Shown here: positions 49,484-58,664 of the stretch, in pieces
Numbering within the stretch: position 1 is the first letter of the stretch
How the letters are laid out: each line of letters opens with the position of its first letter
NCBI GenBank assembly: GCA_945906815.1
Contig: CAMDRT010000026.1
Location: forward strand, 1-58,746
DNA from: Bordetella parapertussis
Lineage (GTDB): Bacteria; Pseudomonadota; Gammaproteobacteria; Burkholderiales; SG8-41
DNA length: 58,746 nucleotides
Reading direction: 5' to 3'
Notes under the pieces: generated by a model
The model's database searches: none
What the model was told of the DNA's origin: nothing
Seen by the model: the letters and a program-made list of their open reading frames with translations, nothing else
Made by a program: the position numbers and the translations under genes

Positions 49484-49511
49484 TCACCCTTCACCCTTCA
49501 CCCTTCACGCC
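49484..49511. repeat. Heptamer tandem repeat TCACCCT
   Basis: Three perfect TCACCCT units and one variant directly before the 3' end of the VWA gene. A shorter relative of the octamer arrays seen in other gaps. Confidence 0.6.
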
Positions 49512-49517
49512 CTCAAC

Positions 49518-52025
49518 CTAGCGCCGCAGCTTTAAATAAATCTCCGGCAATTTTTTCGGCAGGCTGTTGATGTTATCCAGCACCAGATAATGCCCCGTGC
49601 CGAATATCTGCGGCAGATACTGATTCGCCATGGTGTCCACCGTAATGCAGAACGGATGCACGCCTTTGGCCACCGCTTCTTTCACCGCCATGCGCGTGTC
49701 TTCATGCAGATAGCGGCGGTCGCCGCCGTCGTCGTAATCTTCGGGACGCCCGTCTGACAACAGCAACAATAAGCGCCTGCGGCTTTCCACGCGCTCAAAG
49801 TGTTTGGTGGCATGACGTATCGCCGCACCCATACGTGTCGCGAGCCGGCCCGACATGCCGCCGATCTGACTGCGCACATCGTCACTGTACGATTCGTCAA
49901 AATCCTTGATATTGTAATAACTCACGTTGTCGCGGTACTTGGAGCAAAAGCCTGCGATGGCGTAGTTGTCGCCGACTTCCTCCATGCTTTCCGCGAACAG
50001 CAGCACACCCGCGCGGATGCGGTCCACCAGCCGCCCGCCGCCTTCCGGCAGATGCTGCATGATCGAGGTCGACATATCCGCCAGTAAAATCACCGAAATT
50101 TCGCGCTGGCGCATTTCGCGCCGCCGGTAAATCGCGGGTATCGGCGAGCGTCCCGAAATTTTTTCCGCCACGTATTCCACCACGGCATTCAGGTCTATTT
50201 CGTCGCCATCCATCTGCTTCACCTTGGGCGACATGCGCGTGGGTTTTTGCGACTGAATGGCTTTTTTCAGACGCTTGAGCGCATTCGAGTACTGCTTCAT
50301 CAGGCGATTGGTCTCGGTGGTATTCGATTCGCCCAGTCGTTTCTCCTGCACCCAACTCCAATTCTTTTTGTAGCGCGATTCGCGGTAATCCCATTCAGGA
50401 TAGGGCACGCCCTTATCCGCCGGGCCGCGCCCCGTCTGCTGACCGTCGGGACGACTCTCCGAGCGTTTCGCCGAGCCGCTGGTTTCACCCTCGCCCGTGG
50501 TTTCCTGACGCTCGCCGCCATCCTGCTGCTCGCCGCTTTCCGATTCCTGCGGCGTGTCGTTTTCGTCCTCGCCTTTTTCGTCGGGCTGATTTTCCTGCTC
50601 AGCGCCCGGCTGGCTTTGCTGATCTTCGTCGGGATTGTCCTGCGGATGCGCCACGCGCGTAGCGTTCGGCCCGCGTCCCGGCAGATAGGCTGCCGCAAAC
50701 GCTTCGGCATCGGTCACCCGCGGCAGCGTGTGCTCCGCGAAAATCGCAGCGGCGATGCGATGGGCATCGGCCAGCGTCGCACTGCGCGCATACAGCGGCG
50801 CGAAGCGCGCATCGAGCACCGCTATGCCGCGCGCGGCGCGCAGCGCATCTTCGGCAGTGGCAATCGCCAACTCATAATACACCCCGGTTTCCGCGTGCTT
50901 CACGCGGGCCGCCCGCGCAGTGGCGATCAGCCGCTGAAAATAATTCGGTATCTGCTTTTGCAAACGCGACTCTATGCGCAGGTCTTCGCACAGGTCGAAG
51001 ATCAACTGAAAACGCATGGCGTCTTCGCCAAAGCGCATGTAGATCGGCGCCCACGACACCGTATCCGAATCAGGGAAATCGATCTTCGCATCGGCAAACA
51101 TCTGACGCATCGCCGCCCGTTCGAAAGTGCCGTGGCGCATGTGCCCCGCCGCGTGCAGCACCGACAGTATCGCCTCCTCGCGATTGGCCATCACCGCCGG
51201 AAAATACAGGCACTGACCGTCAGTCTCCATGAAGGGGCGGCCCTTCTCCGGTGACCAGGCGCTTTCCTTCAACTCCATACCCTCGCCAAACCACACTTCG
51301 AGCAGTATCCCGAGCAAGCGGTTACGGTCGGCCAGCTTGTAGCCCTGCATGTTCTCCAGCAGCAAGGCGAGGCTTTCCTCGGATTCCAGACGGAAATAGG
51401 CTTCGCCGCGCGTGCGGCCCGACTGCATGATGTCGGCGCCGCGCATCGCCCACGGCAACACCGCCTGCGCACCCAGCAGATTGCGCACGCGGATCGCACC
51501 GGGCAGAAACGTCGCCAGTTGTAGCTTGCGCGACTCGTAGAGTTCCTCGGCAGGCGCGTTCAGTTGCTCGATCGCGGCAATACCACCGCCACGACCGGAA
51601 ATCTCAAGCACGGGCGTAGTAAAAAAGGCGCAGCCACAATCGACAGAACGCGCGCACCACGCCAAACCCATGCCTGCCCAGCGCTCCTCGCCCGCGTGGC
51701 CCAGCGAGCCAAACGCGCGCGGCAGGTTTCTCATAAAACCTTCAATGGCGGGCCACGAGTGGCGCCAGCGCATGATCTGCAGCGCCTGGCGCGTCCACGG
51801 CAGCACCACTTCGGATATTTTTTCGGCCTCGCGGCTGCCGCGCACAAACGCCTTGCCGGCCTCGCGATCAAAATCAGACAACGTGCGGCAGGCGTTTATC
51901 CAGTCGAGCGTGGCCGCTTCGCCGTGCGGGCGAATGACCGGCATCACGCCTTCTATTTCTGCAAGCAGGTCACTATTCACCTCGCGAATAGCGTCGAGCA
52001 ACGTGCGTATGGCGGGAGAAGACAC
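49518..52025 (-). CDS. VWA-domain protein of the NorD/CbbO family
   Basis: 835 residues. A long helical N-terminal part (1-445) is followed by an acidic, Gln/Glu-rich low-complexity linker (about 450-545), then a C-terminal von Willebrand A domain with the MIDAS motif DMSTS (about residue 650) and a late LLLLSDGRPEDYDDGG. This is the layout of CbbO/NorD, which work with a MoxR ATPase to activate Rubisco or nitric-oxide reductase. It lies 12 bp downstream of the MoxR gene. No cbbLS, norBC or other obvious client is in the window. Confidence 0.9.
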   Translation of the reverse strand: MSSPAIRTLLDAIREVNSDLLAEIEGVMPVIRPHGEAATLDWINACRTLSDFDREAGKAFVRGSREAEKISEVVLPWTRQALQIMRWRHSWPAIEGFMRNLPRAFGSLGHAGEERWAGMGLAWCARSVDCGCAFFTTPVLEISGRGGGIAAIEQLNAPAEELYESRKLQLATFLPGAIRVRNLLGAQAVLPWAMRGADIMQSGRTRGEAYFRLESEESLALLLENMQGYKLADRNRLLGILLEVWFGEGMELKESAWSPEKGRPFMETDGQCLYFPAVMANREEAILSVLHAAGHMRHGTFERAAMRQMFADAKIDFPDSDTVSWAPIYMRFGEDAMRFQLIFDLCEDLRIESRLQKQIPNYFQRLIATARAARVKHAETGVYYELAIATAEDALRAARGIAVLDARFAPLYARSATLADAHRIAAAIFAEHTLPRVTDAEAFAAAYLPGRGPNATRVAHPQDNPDEDQQSQPGAEQENQPDEKGEDENDTPQESESGEQQDGGERQETTGEGETSGSAKRSESRPDGQQTGRGPADKGVPYPEWDYRESRYKKNWSWVQEKRLGESNTTETNRLMKQYSNALKRLKKAIQSQKPTRMSPKVKQMDGDEIDLNAVVEYVAEKISGRSPIPAIYRRREMRQREISVILLADMSTSIMQHLPEGGGRLVDRIRAGVLLFAESMEEVGDNYAIAGFCSKYRDNVSYYNIKDFDESYSDDVRSQIGGMSGRLATRMGAAIRHATKHFERVESRRRLLLLLSDGRPEDYDDGGDRRYLHEDTRMAVKEAVAKGVHPFCITVDTMANQYLPQIFGTGHYLVLDNINSLPKKLPEIYLKLRR

Positions 52026-52037
52026 AGCCAGCCGGGC

Positions 52038-52886
52038 CTACACCGCGAAGTGCGCGTTAACAATCTCCATCAATGCCTCGGCCAGCTCCGGGTCATCGGT
52101 AATCGGGTTGACCATAGCCACCTGACACGCGGCTACCGCATCCAGCCCTGCAAGAATCATCGCGCCGGCGTAAACCAGTGCGCGGGTGGAGGTCGCTTCT
52201 TCAAGACCGTGGTCTTTCAGCAGCCGCGCCTTGCGCCCGGCGGCAACCAGTTGCTGTGCCGTCTCCTGCGTAAGTCCCGGCACTTCGCTCACCAGAATTT
52301 TGCGCTCGATGTTTTCGCTGGGGAAATCAAAGTTCAGGCCGATGAAACGCTGCTTGGTCGACGGCTTCAGATCTTTAAGCACCGTTTGATAACCGGGGTT
52401 ATACGAAATGACCAGCATGAAATCCTCATGCGCGTCTATTTCCTGGCCTTTTTTCTCAATAGTCAGTTTGCGGCGGTGATCCGTGAGTGAGTGAATCACC
52501 ACCGTGGAATCGGTGCGCGCTTCGACAATTTCATCGAGATAACAAATCGCGCCAGCTTTCACCGCGCGCGTGAGCGGACCGTCCTGCCACACGGTTTCCG
52601 CGCCTTCCAGCAAAAAGCGTCCGACCAGATCCGAACTGGTCAAATCCTCATGACACGACACCGTCACCAACGGACGGCGCAACTGAAACGCCATGTGCTC
52701 CAGAAAACGCGTCTTGCCGCAACCGGTGGGCCCCTTGAGCATCACCGGCAGACGGCGCTTGTAAGCGGCTTCGAACACCGCGACTTCGTTGCCTTGCGGC
52801 TCGTAATACGGCGATATCTCGCCTGCCTGCGGCAATTGAACAATATCGTGCTCTACGCCACGCTGGCGCGCTGTTGCAGTCTTCAT
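52038..52886 (-). CDS. MoxR-family AAA+ ATPase (NorQ/CbbQ type)
   Basis: 282 residues. Walker [16 protein letters not shown], Walker [16 protein letters not shown], sensor-1 [12 protein letters not shown] and arginine-rich segments are visible. The N-terminal [17 protein letters not shown] is typical for CbbQ/NorQ. The hexameric ATPase remodels a client through the VWA partner encoded next. The start ATG has GGGGA 4 nt upstream. The gene is divergent from the cysteine-cluster gene. Confidence 0.93.
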   Translation of the reverse strand: MKTATARQRGVEHDIVQLPQAGEISPYYEPQGNEVAVFEAAYKRRLPVMLKGPTGCGKTRFLEHMAFQLRRPLVTVSCHEDLTSSDLVGRFLLEGAETVWQDGPLTRAVKAGAICYLDEIVEARTDSTVVIHSLTDHRRKLTIEKKGQEIDAHEDFMLVISYNPGYQTVLKDLKPSTKQRFIGLNFDFPSENIERKILVSEVPGLTQETAQQLVAAGRKARLLKDHGLEEATSTRALVYAGAMILAGLDAVAACQVAMVNPITDDPELAEALMEIVNAHFAV

Positions 52887-53169
52887 TGATTCCCCGGATT
52901 ACGAATGTGTGCGATTGAATTGGTTCATTGCATCAAGACGAATTTTAACATCGGTGCTGGGGGCGGCACGCAACTCTGCACTCGGGTGTTGCACATCGTG
53001 GCGCAATCTGCCAGGCACTGCGCCACTACCGCGCCCTATTGTCAGACACTTGCGCTGAAGCGCTGGTCAAAGTGTGGACGCAGGCATAGAATCTGTAGCG
53101 GTGGACTCCAATCCATTTATTTCAGTAAACATTTGTTTTTAAACAATTATTTAGCACGAAGAAAATGCC

Positions 53170-53454
53170 ATGACTACCCAGGGCCTGCATCACAACACTG
53201 TCAGTTGCAGCACCTGCCGCGCCAACTGCTGCAAACTGGAAGTGATGCTGATGGGCGAGGACGATGTGCCGGTCGCGTTGACGGCTATCGATCGCTGGGG
53301 CGGCCACGTCATGGCGCGGCTTGAAGACGGCTGGTGCGCCGCATTAAATCGCGACACTATGCTATGCAGCATCTACCAACGCCGGCCAGCGATTTGCCGC
53401 GACTATGCACTCGGTGGCGATGACTGTCTGCAGGAACGGGCTAAGATCGATTAG
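53170..53454 (+). CDS. YkgJ-family cysteine cluster protein
   Basis: 94 residues. The CSTCRANCCKLEV cluster is followed by WCAALNRDTMLCSIYQRRPAICRDYALGGDDC, the spaced cysteine pattern of the YkgJ/CxxCxxCC family, expected to bind zinc or an iron-sulfur cluster. It lies alone, with 283 bp upstream (52887-53169) in which I see only an AT-rich stretch just before the gene and no sure promoter. Confidence 0.85.
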   Translation: MTTQGLHHNTVSCSTCRANCCKLEVMLMGEDDVPVALTAIDRWGGHVMARLEDGWCAALNRDTMLCSIYQRRPAICRDYALGGDDCLQERAKID

Positions 53455-53470
53455 CGGTCCCGGCTTTGAC

Positions 53471-53566
53471 TTACAGCTCAACCGGCCGGTTCGGCAACGC
53501 GTTGCGATTCACCTCGCGCGCCGGAAAGTGCCGCGTCAACAATGCGCTAATTTCACGCAAGCCCAT
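53471..53566 (-). pseudogene. Short open frame downstream of the uracil-DNA glycosylase gene
   Basis: A 31-codon frame starting ATG 2 bp after the glycosylase stop reads MGLREISALLTRHFPAREVN and ends PNRPVEL. Its composition is protein-like and it looks like the C-terminus of a larger protein, but I cannot name the family. It may be a relic at the junction with the accessory region. Confidence 0.3.
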
Positions 53567-53567
53567 G

Positions 53568-54326
53568 CTATAGGGTTTCAGCGTCACCGGATTGCAAGCC
53601 CGCCAGTGTATCCAGCGCGAAGCAAAGGTCTTCCCACGCGCGCGCTTTCTCCTGCAGGCTGCGCAACAGGTACGCGGGGTGATAGGTCACGATCAGCGGT
53701 ATGCCACGATAGCGATGCACAGTGTTGCGCAAACTGGCGACACTGGCCTCACGCGCCAGCAGATGGGTGGCCGCTACCTTGCCCAGCGCCACGATCAGTT
53801 TGGGTTTGATCAGCTCAATCTGCCGATGTAGAAATGGTTCGCACGCGAGCGCTTCGCCAGCTTCCGGATTGCGGTTGCCCGGCGGCCGGCATTTCACCAC
53901 ATTGGCGATATACACGTTGCTGCCGCGCTGCAACTGAATTGCCGCCAGCATACTGTCGAGCAGTTTTCCGGCCTGCCCGACAAAAGGCTCACCCTGTGCA
54001 TCTTCATCGGCACCGGGACCTTCACCTACGAACAGCCAATCGGCGTTTTCGTCGCCCACGCCAAAAACGGTTTGGTGGCGCTGCGCGTGCAGCGCACATT
54101 GCGTGCATACCGCGACGCAGGCTTTGAGTTGTGGCCAATCCATGCGCATGATGCTCGTGCGACGCTCACTGTGGTCTGCTGCGGTTACCACGGGCACCAC
54201 GCTGGCAGCGGCAGACAGCGGCGCGGCAGCCACCGGCGCTTGCACGGTATCGCGTGCATGCCATTGCGGCGACAAATCCATTTCACGCAACATCAGTGCG
54301 CGGCGTTCTCCGGAGCTCGTGGTCAT
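53568..54326 (-). CDS. Uracil-DNA glycosylase, family 4 (Fe-S type)
   Basis: 252 residues. It removes uracil from DNA. After a variable N-terminal 70 residues the core shows [10 protein letters not shown] (cluster ligands), [20 protein letters not shown] followed by [26 protein letters not shown] with two more cluster Cys, and [10 protein letters not shown] with the catalytic-site His. Its ATG overlaps the rimI stop by 4 bp. The order tsaB-rimI-glycosylase with coupled starts is a known betaproteobacterial arrangement. Confidence 0.94.
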   Translation of the reverse strand: MTTSSGERRALMLREMDLSPQWHARDTVQAPVAAAPLSAAASVVPVVTAADHSERRTSIMRMDWPQLKACVAVCTQCALHAQRHQTVFGVGDENADWLFVGEGPGADEDAQGEPFVGQAGKLLDSMLAAIQLQRGSNVYIANVVKCRPPGNRNPEAGEALACEPFLHRQIELIKPKLIVALGKVAATHLLAREASVASLRNTVHRYRGIPLIVTYHPAYLLRSLQEKARAWEDLCFALDTLAGLQSGDAETL

Positions 54327-54796
54327 GGCCTGTATTCCAGCACTATTGCGTCTTCGCGTGCGCCGTCATGCGTGAAACCAGCCGCATAATAACCGCGCCG
54401 TACGCCGATCTCGCGAAAGCCCGCCTGCGCATACAACGCACGCGCCGCTGCGTTCGACACCCGCATTTCGAGAAACAGCACGTTCGATTCAATTTCTTTA
54501 ATAGTGTCAATAAGATAGTGCAACATTTCGCGTCCCAGTCCGCGCCGCTGCCATGCAGCCGCCACGCTCAGGTTGAGCAGATGCGCTTCATCCGCACCCA
54601 CCGCAAGCACGGCGTAGCCCACCGTTACACCATGCCGTTGCATGATCCAGCATAGGCTGCCGGTATGCAGCGAATCCACAAAATTGCCGCGCGTCCACGG
54701 GTGGGTATAAATCACGTTTTCGATGGCCATCACAACCTCGAGATCCGCTTCGGTCATGCGGCGAAACTGCGTGGCGGGGTGAAGTTGCGCGCTCAT
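54323..54796 (-). CDS. rimI: Ribosomal protein S18-alanine N-acetyltransferase RimI
   Basis: 157-residue GNAT acetyltransferase. [20 protein letters not shown] and [12 protein letters not shown] are typical of RimI; the acetyl-CoA loop is [33 protein letters not shown] follows. ATG at 54796 overlaps the tsaB stop by 4 bp, which fixes the start. It acetylates the N-terminal Ala of S18 in known bacteria. Confidence 0.94.
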   Translation of the reverse strand: MSAQLHPATQFRRMTEADLEVVMAIENVIYTHPWTRGNFVDSLHTGSLCWIMQRHGVTVGYAVLAVGADEAHLLNLSVAAAWQRRGLGREMLHYLIDTIKEIESNVLFLEMRVSNAAARALYAQAGFREIGVRRGYYAAGFTHDGAREDAIVLEYRP

Positions 54797-55482
54797 CGTG
54801 ACGGTATGGATGCGCGTTCGTGCGTCATCAAAGCGACTTTGTCGCGCACATAAACTGGCGCGGCAAGTTCGGCGCGCACACCGCCACCACGCGCAAACAG
54901 CGGTGCGGCGAGTATCGCCACTTCGCGCGCGCGCGCGTGCACGGTGTCGTTGATGCCGCGCAAATGCACACCGTAGCATAAGCGCAGTGCTTCACCGTAC
55001 GCCGCGAATCCGTTACCGCAGCCCAGCCACTCTGCGCCCGGCAGCGGCGGCACGGCACTGGGCGCGTACACGCCCGGCGCCTGCACGGTGCGCCAGCTGT
55101 CATGGTGTTTTTCATACGCCGCGTGATAGACCTCGCTCATCCGGGCATCGACACAACACACCACGCGCGCCGCACCCGCCGCCTCGGCCAACGCGTGCAG
55201 AGTACCCACCGCAAGCACCGGCTTATCAGCACCCAGGGCCAACCCTTGCGTTACGCCGCACGCCACGCGCAGGCCGGTGAACGAACCCGGCCCAGCGCCA
55301 AACGCGATACCGTCGATGGCACCGAGTCTTTCGCCACAGGCATGTAACAACTCATGCACCATGTCGAGCAGCAACCCCGATTGACGCTGCCCGGCGGGCA
55401 CTTCGCGATCATCCATGGCGCCATCGCGCCATAGCGCCACGGAGCAAAAGTCGCCAGAGGTTTCCAGAGCCAGGATTTTCAA
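54793..55482 (-). CDS. tsaB: tRNA threonylcarbamoyladenosine biosynthesis protein TsaB
   Basis: About 229 residues of the ASKHA fold. It begins KILALETSGDFCSVALW, carries GIAFGAGPGSFTGLRVACGV (family hallmark) and VLAVGTLHALA. TsaB scaffolds TsaD and TsaE for t6A37 formation in tRNA. TTG at 55482 is taken because homology starts immediately after it; an in-frame ATG at 55593 would add 37 unrelated residues. No clear Shine-Dalgarno is seen. It heads the tsaB-rimI-glycosylase operon. Confidence 0.93.
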   Translation of the reverse strand: MKILALETSGDFCSVALWRDGAMDDREVPAGQRQSGLLLDMVHELLHACGERLGAIDGIAFGAGPGSFTGLRVACGVTQGLALGADKPVLAVGTLHALAEAAGAARVVCCVDARMSEVYHAAYEKHHDSWRTVQAPGVYAPSAVPPLPGAEWLGCGNGFAAYGEALRLCYGVHLRGINDTVHARAREVAILAAPLFARGGGVRAELAAPVYVRDKVALMTHERASIPSR

Positions 55483-55726
55483 GATGAGCGCATTCCGATT
55501 TCTGGCTTCGATTTTAGCAAAGTATGTAGCCACCCCACAGCACTCCCGGCATTCGCACCCCATCTGCGCCAACGGGGGACAGAGGGAGTGCACCCCTTTT
55601 CCAAAGACACCGCAAGGTCACGCGCTTTTTGCGTTGCGGATGTATCATGCAACGCGTGCCGTGAGCGGCGTCTGGTGATGCGGTACCGGCTTGTTGCCGG
55701 CGCCGAACTGCGAAAGAGGTAATTCC

Positions 55727-56533
55727 ATGTCAGAAATACAATTGCGCCGCGCGCATCTCATTACCGGTGGTTTTCCGCCCGGCTCAAGCGCCGGGCACGA
55801 CCACGACTATGCTCGCCTGCGGCTGCTGGCGCTACTCGCCGAACAGGATCTTCAAGCGTCGGTGGCGAATGACTACACGGACATTGAAAAATGGCTGCCG
55901 CTCAGCCGCTTGCTGATCACCTATGTGGCCGGCCCCTACCCCAACGCCGCGCAGTGCCGCGCCATACAGGAATGGCTTACGGCCGGCGGCCACTGGCTGG
56001 GTTTGCATGGGACCAGCGGCGGCCGCGCCGAGCGGGTGGAGGGGGTGCGCCAACGCCGCACCGTTAAGACCGAACATCACGCCCTGCTCGGCAGCTTCTT
56101 CCTGACTCATCCCCCGTATTGCAAATTTCGCGTTGATGTGCGCGACAGCGGCCACCCGCTCACCCGTGGACTTGGTAAATCATTTGAAGTCGATGACGAA
56201 CCCTACTTCATCGAGTTGCAAGACCCAGGTGCATCACGGATATTGCTCACCGCGGACTACGGGCCGGACGCGATATCACCCAGCATCGGGACCGCCTACG
56301 CCTCGGATACTTCGCTGCAACCCGACGGCAAAACCCGTGTGCTGGGCTACACCCGCGAGGTCGGCAAAGGCGGCGTGACCTATTTTGCTCTCGGTCATTG
56401 CCACCATCCCGCCTCCCGTGCAGGCCGCACCGTGGACGCCACGGACGCACAGCCGCCCACAGTGCGCGGGGCATGGGAAAGTGACGCGTTCCTTGTGCTG
56501 CTGCGCAATGCGATTACGGCGGCGACGGCATAA
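55727..56533 (+). CDS. ThuA-like domain protein
   Basis: 268 residues of the class I glutamine-amidotransferase-like ThuA family (trehalose utilisation). AHLITGGFPPGSSAGHDHDYARL opens the domain in two pieces, and WLTAGGHWLGLHGTSGG (about 90-106) and TYFALGHCHHP (about 215-225) are the core motifs. ATG at 55727 has GAGGT 6 nt upstream. ThuA-fold proteins occur with sugar or amidohydrolase genes; the next gene is an amidohydrolase 148 bp away. Confidence 0.82.
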   Translation: MSEIQLRRAHLITGGFPPGSSAGHDHDYARLRLLALLAEQDLQASVANDYTDIEKWLPLSRLLITYVAGPYPNAAQCRAIQEWLTAGGHWLGLHGTSGGRAERVEGVRQRRTVKTEHHALLGSFFLTHPPYCKFRVDVRDSGHPLTRGLGKSFEVDDEPYFIELQDPGASRILLTADYGPDAISPSIGTAYASDTSLQPDGKTRVLGYTREVGKGGVTYFALGHCHHPASRAGRTVDATDAQPPTVRGAWESDAFLVLLRNAITAATA

Positions 56534-56681
56534 CGTTCCTCCGCCAGGGGATGCGACGTCACAATGCGGAATAGCTGATGACTAATGCTCCCCGTGTGAT
56601 AGTCTATATTCCGACCGCAATCCGCACAGCAGATCCCCGCGGCCCCTTGATCAACGCTGATACAACCTTGGAGGATGCCAA

Positions 56682-58394
56682 ATGTATGATCTCGTGATTC
56701 GTAACGGCACCGTAGTCGACGGCACCGGCATGCCGAAATATAAAGCGGACGTGGGTTTAATCGGTGACCGCATTGCGGCGATCGGACGCATCGTCTCCCG
56801 CGGCAAGGAAGAAATAGATGCCACCGGCAAGGTGGTTACACCGGGCTTCATCGACGGGCATACCCACATGGACGCTCAGGTGTTCTGGGATCCACTGGGA
56901 AGCTGCTCTTGCTGGCACGGGGTCACCACCGTGGTCATGGGCAACTGCGGATTTACGCTGGCCCCGGGCTCGGGCGATCAGCGTGACATGATCATCAGCA
57001 ACATCGCGCGTGCAGAGGACATTTCCTCCGACGCGATGGATGCGGCGATCCGCTGGGACTGGACGTCGTTCCGCGAATACATGGACGCAGTCGATAAACA
57101 GCCAAAGGCAATCAACTATGCCGCCAACGTCGGACACTCCGCGTTGCGCACGCATGTCATGGGCGCGCGCGCTTTCGAGCAGCAGGCCTCGGCCGATGAC
57201 CTGGGCATGATGGAGCATAAATTGCTCGACGCGCTCGACGCCGGCGCCATCGGCTTCACCAGCTCGCGTTCGACCGGCCACAAGCTGCCGGAGCCGGACA
57301 ACCGGCCCGTCGCATCCAATCACGCGTCGTGGGAAGAACTGAGCCAGCTGGTATGCCTCATGGGCACCACGGGCCACGGTATTTTCGAATACGCCCGCGA
57401 ACGGGAAGCGCGTTCGCCGGACCCGGCAGTGCGTAAGGCTGTCAACGACAGGTTGCGCGAGCTGGCGGTGAAAAGCGGCGTGCCCATCACCTTCGGCCTA
57501 CCGGCGGGCAGCCACGGTACGCAGGACGCGTTGGCGCTGCTGGACAGCACGGCTGAGGCCGGCGGGCGCATGTTCGGACAAACGCATACCCGCGGCATTT
57601 CCCACGTGTTGTCGTTCAAGGGCCGCTTGCAGTTCGATGATTTCGCCGAATGGGCACGCGTGCGCGCTTTGCCGGAAGACGAACAGCGCAAGATATTCAG
57701 CGATCCGCAACAGCGCAAAAATCTGGTCGCCGCGACCAAGTCAGGCGTTTATCGCACCGGCGGCGGCGAGCCGCGCAAGCCCAACTACGACAAGATGTAT
57801 GTCATGTACAGCGCGGTGTCGCGCAATCCCACCGTGGCGGAATTGGCGGCGCAGCGCAATGTAGATCCGGTGGAGGTGATGATGGACCTCGCACTGGAAA
57901 GCAACTTCAATCAGTTGTTCATGCAGTTTGATACCGCCACGGTGCCGAAAAGCGAAGAAGAAGCACTGGCGACCTTGCGCCATCCGCGCACGGTGATGAC
58001 GTTTTCCGACTCCGGCGCGCATGTCAGCCTGATCATGGATTCGTCGATACACACGCATTTGCTGGCGTACTGGGTGCGCGAGCGCAAGGCGTTCTCGCTG
58101 GAGGAAGGCGTGAAAATGATCACCCTCACTCCGGCGATGGCCTGGGGCTTCACCGATCGCGGCATATTGCGCCAGGGTAGCATCGCCGATATCAATGTCT
58201 TCGATCCGGCGACGATTGCACCGGAGATTCCGACCATCGAACATGACCTTCCGGCGGGCGCGCGCAGACTCAAGCAAAAGTCGACGGGCATCATGGCCAC
58301 CATCATTGCTGGCAAAGTGACCTTCAGGAATGGCGACCATACCGGCGCGCTGGGCGGAAAACTGCTGAGGTCGACGCCCGCAGGCGTGCAGTAA
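56682..58394 (+). CDS. Amidohydrolase, N-acyl-D-amino-acid deacylase family
   Basis: 570 residues. Metal-dependent amidohydrolase fold: YDLVIRNGTVVDGTGMPKYK, GFIDGHTHMDAQVFWDP (HxH), MGNCGFTLAP with the family Cys, GQTHTRG, and SDSGAHVSLIMD with the catalytic Asp. D-aminoacylases hydrolyse N-acyl-D-amino acids, but paralogues take other amides, so the substrate is open. GGAGG lies 7 nt before the ATG. It is followed by a MITE-like element 22 bp after the stop. Confidence 0.92.
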   Translation: MYDLVIRNGTVVDGTGMPKYKADVGLIGDRIAAIGRIVSRGKEEIDATGKVVTPGFIDGHTHMDAQVFWDPLGSCSCWHGVTTVVMGNCGFTLAPGSGDQRDMIISNIARAEDISSDAMDAAIRWDWTSFREYMDAVDKQPKAINYAANVGHSALRTHVMGARAFEQQASADDLGMMEHKLLDALDAGAIGFTSSRSTGHKLPEPDNRPVASNHASWEELSQLVCLMGTTGHGIFEYAREREARSPDPAVRKAVNDRLRELAVKSGVPITFGLPAGSHGTQDALALLDSTAEAGGRMFGQTHTRGISHVLSFKGRLQFDDFAEWARVRALPEDEQRKIFSDPQQRKNLVAATKSGVYRTGGGEPRKPNYDKMYVMYSAVSRNPTVAELAAQRNVDPVEVMMDLALESNFNQLFMQFDTATVPKSEEEALATLRHPRTVMTFSDSGAHVSLIMDSSIHTHLLAYWVRERKAFSLEEGVKMITLTPAMAWGFTDRGILRQGSIADINVFDPATIAPEIPTIEHDLPAGARRLKQKSTGIMATIIAGKVTFRNGDHTGALGGKLLRSTPAGVQ

Positions 58395-58416
58395 GAAGCG
58401 GAGCGACAGGCTGCTA

Positions 58417-58600
58417 GTGTAGTGCTTCACTCTATGCAGCACTTATGCAACGGCACGGCACCAGAGAAACTCCTCCCCTTTCAAGGGGGAGAGCGTAGCG
58501 AGGGGGCATCTGGGAGGGGAATGGGGTAATGTCGCGCGAATGCCACCCCATCCCCACCCTAGCCCTCTGCTCCGCTTCAAGTGTGCCCTTGCCCTTGAAG
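58417..58600. mobile_element. MITE-like element, copy 2 (inverted, one end degenerate)
   Basis: It begins with the same 14-bp GTGTAGTGCTTCAC and continues as a close match to the reverse complement of 38419-38591 (CTCTATGC-GCACTTATGCAA, GAAACTCCTCCCC, GGGGTAATGTCGCGCGAATG, CCACCCCATCCCC). An extra segment GAGCGTAGCGAGGGGGC sits in the middle. The far terminal repeat is not recognisable, so the right boundary is approximate. Confidence 0.65.
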
Positions 58601-58625
58601 GCTAATCTATGCACACAACGTGTAG

Positions 58626-58664
58626 CCCGGAAGGAGGTCACGCAAAGCGTGGCCGTATTCCGGG
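58626..58664. repeat. Stem-loop repeat
   Basis: CCCGGAA (58626-58632) pairs with TTCCGGG (58658-58664), and inside it GTCACGC-AAA-GCGTGGC forms a second stem. It belongs to the common TAGCCCGGA...TCCGGG intergenic repeat class. The remaining bases to 58746 contain CGCAGATT/AATCTGCG repeats and no gene. Confidence 0.6.
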
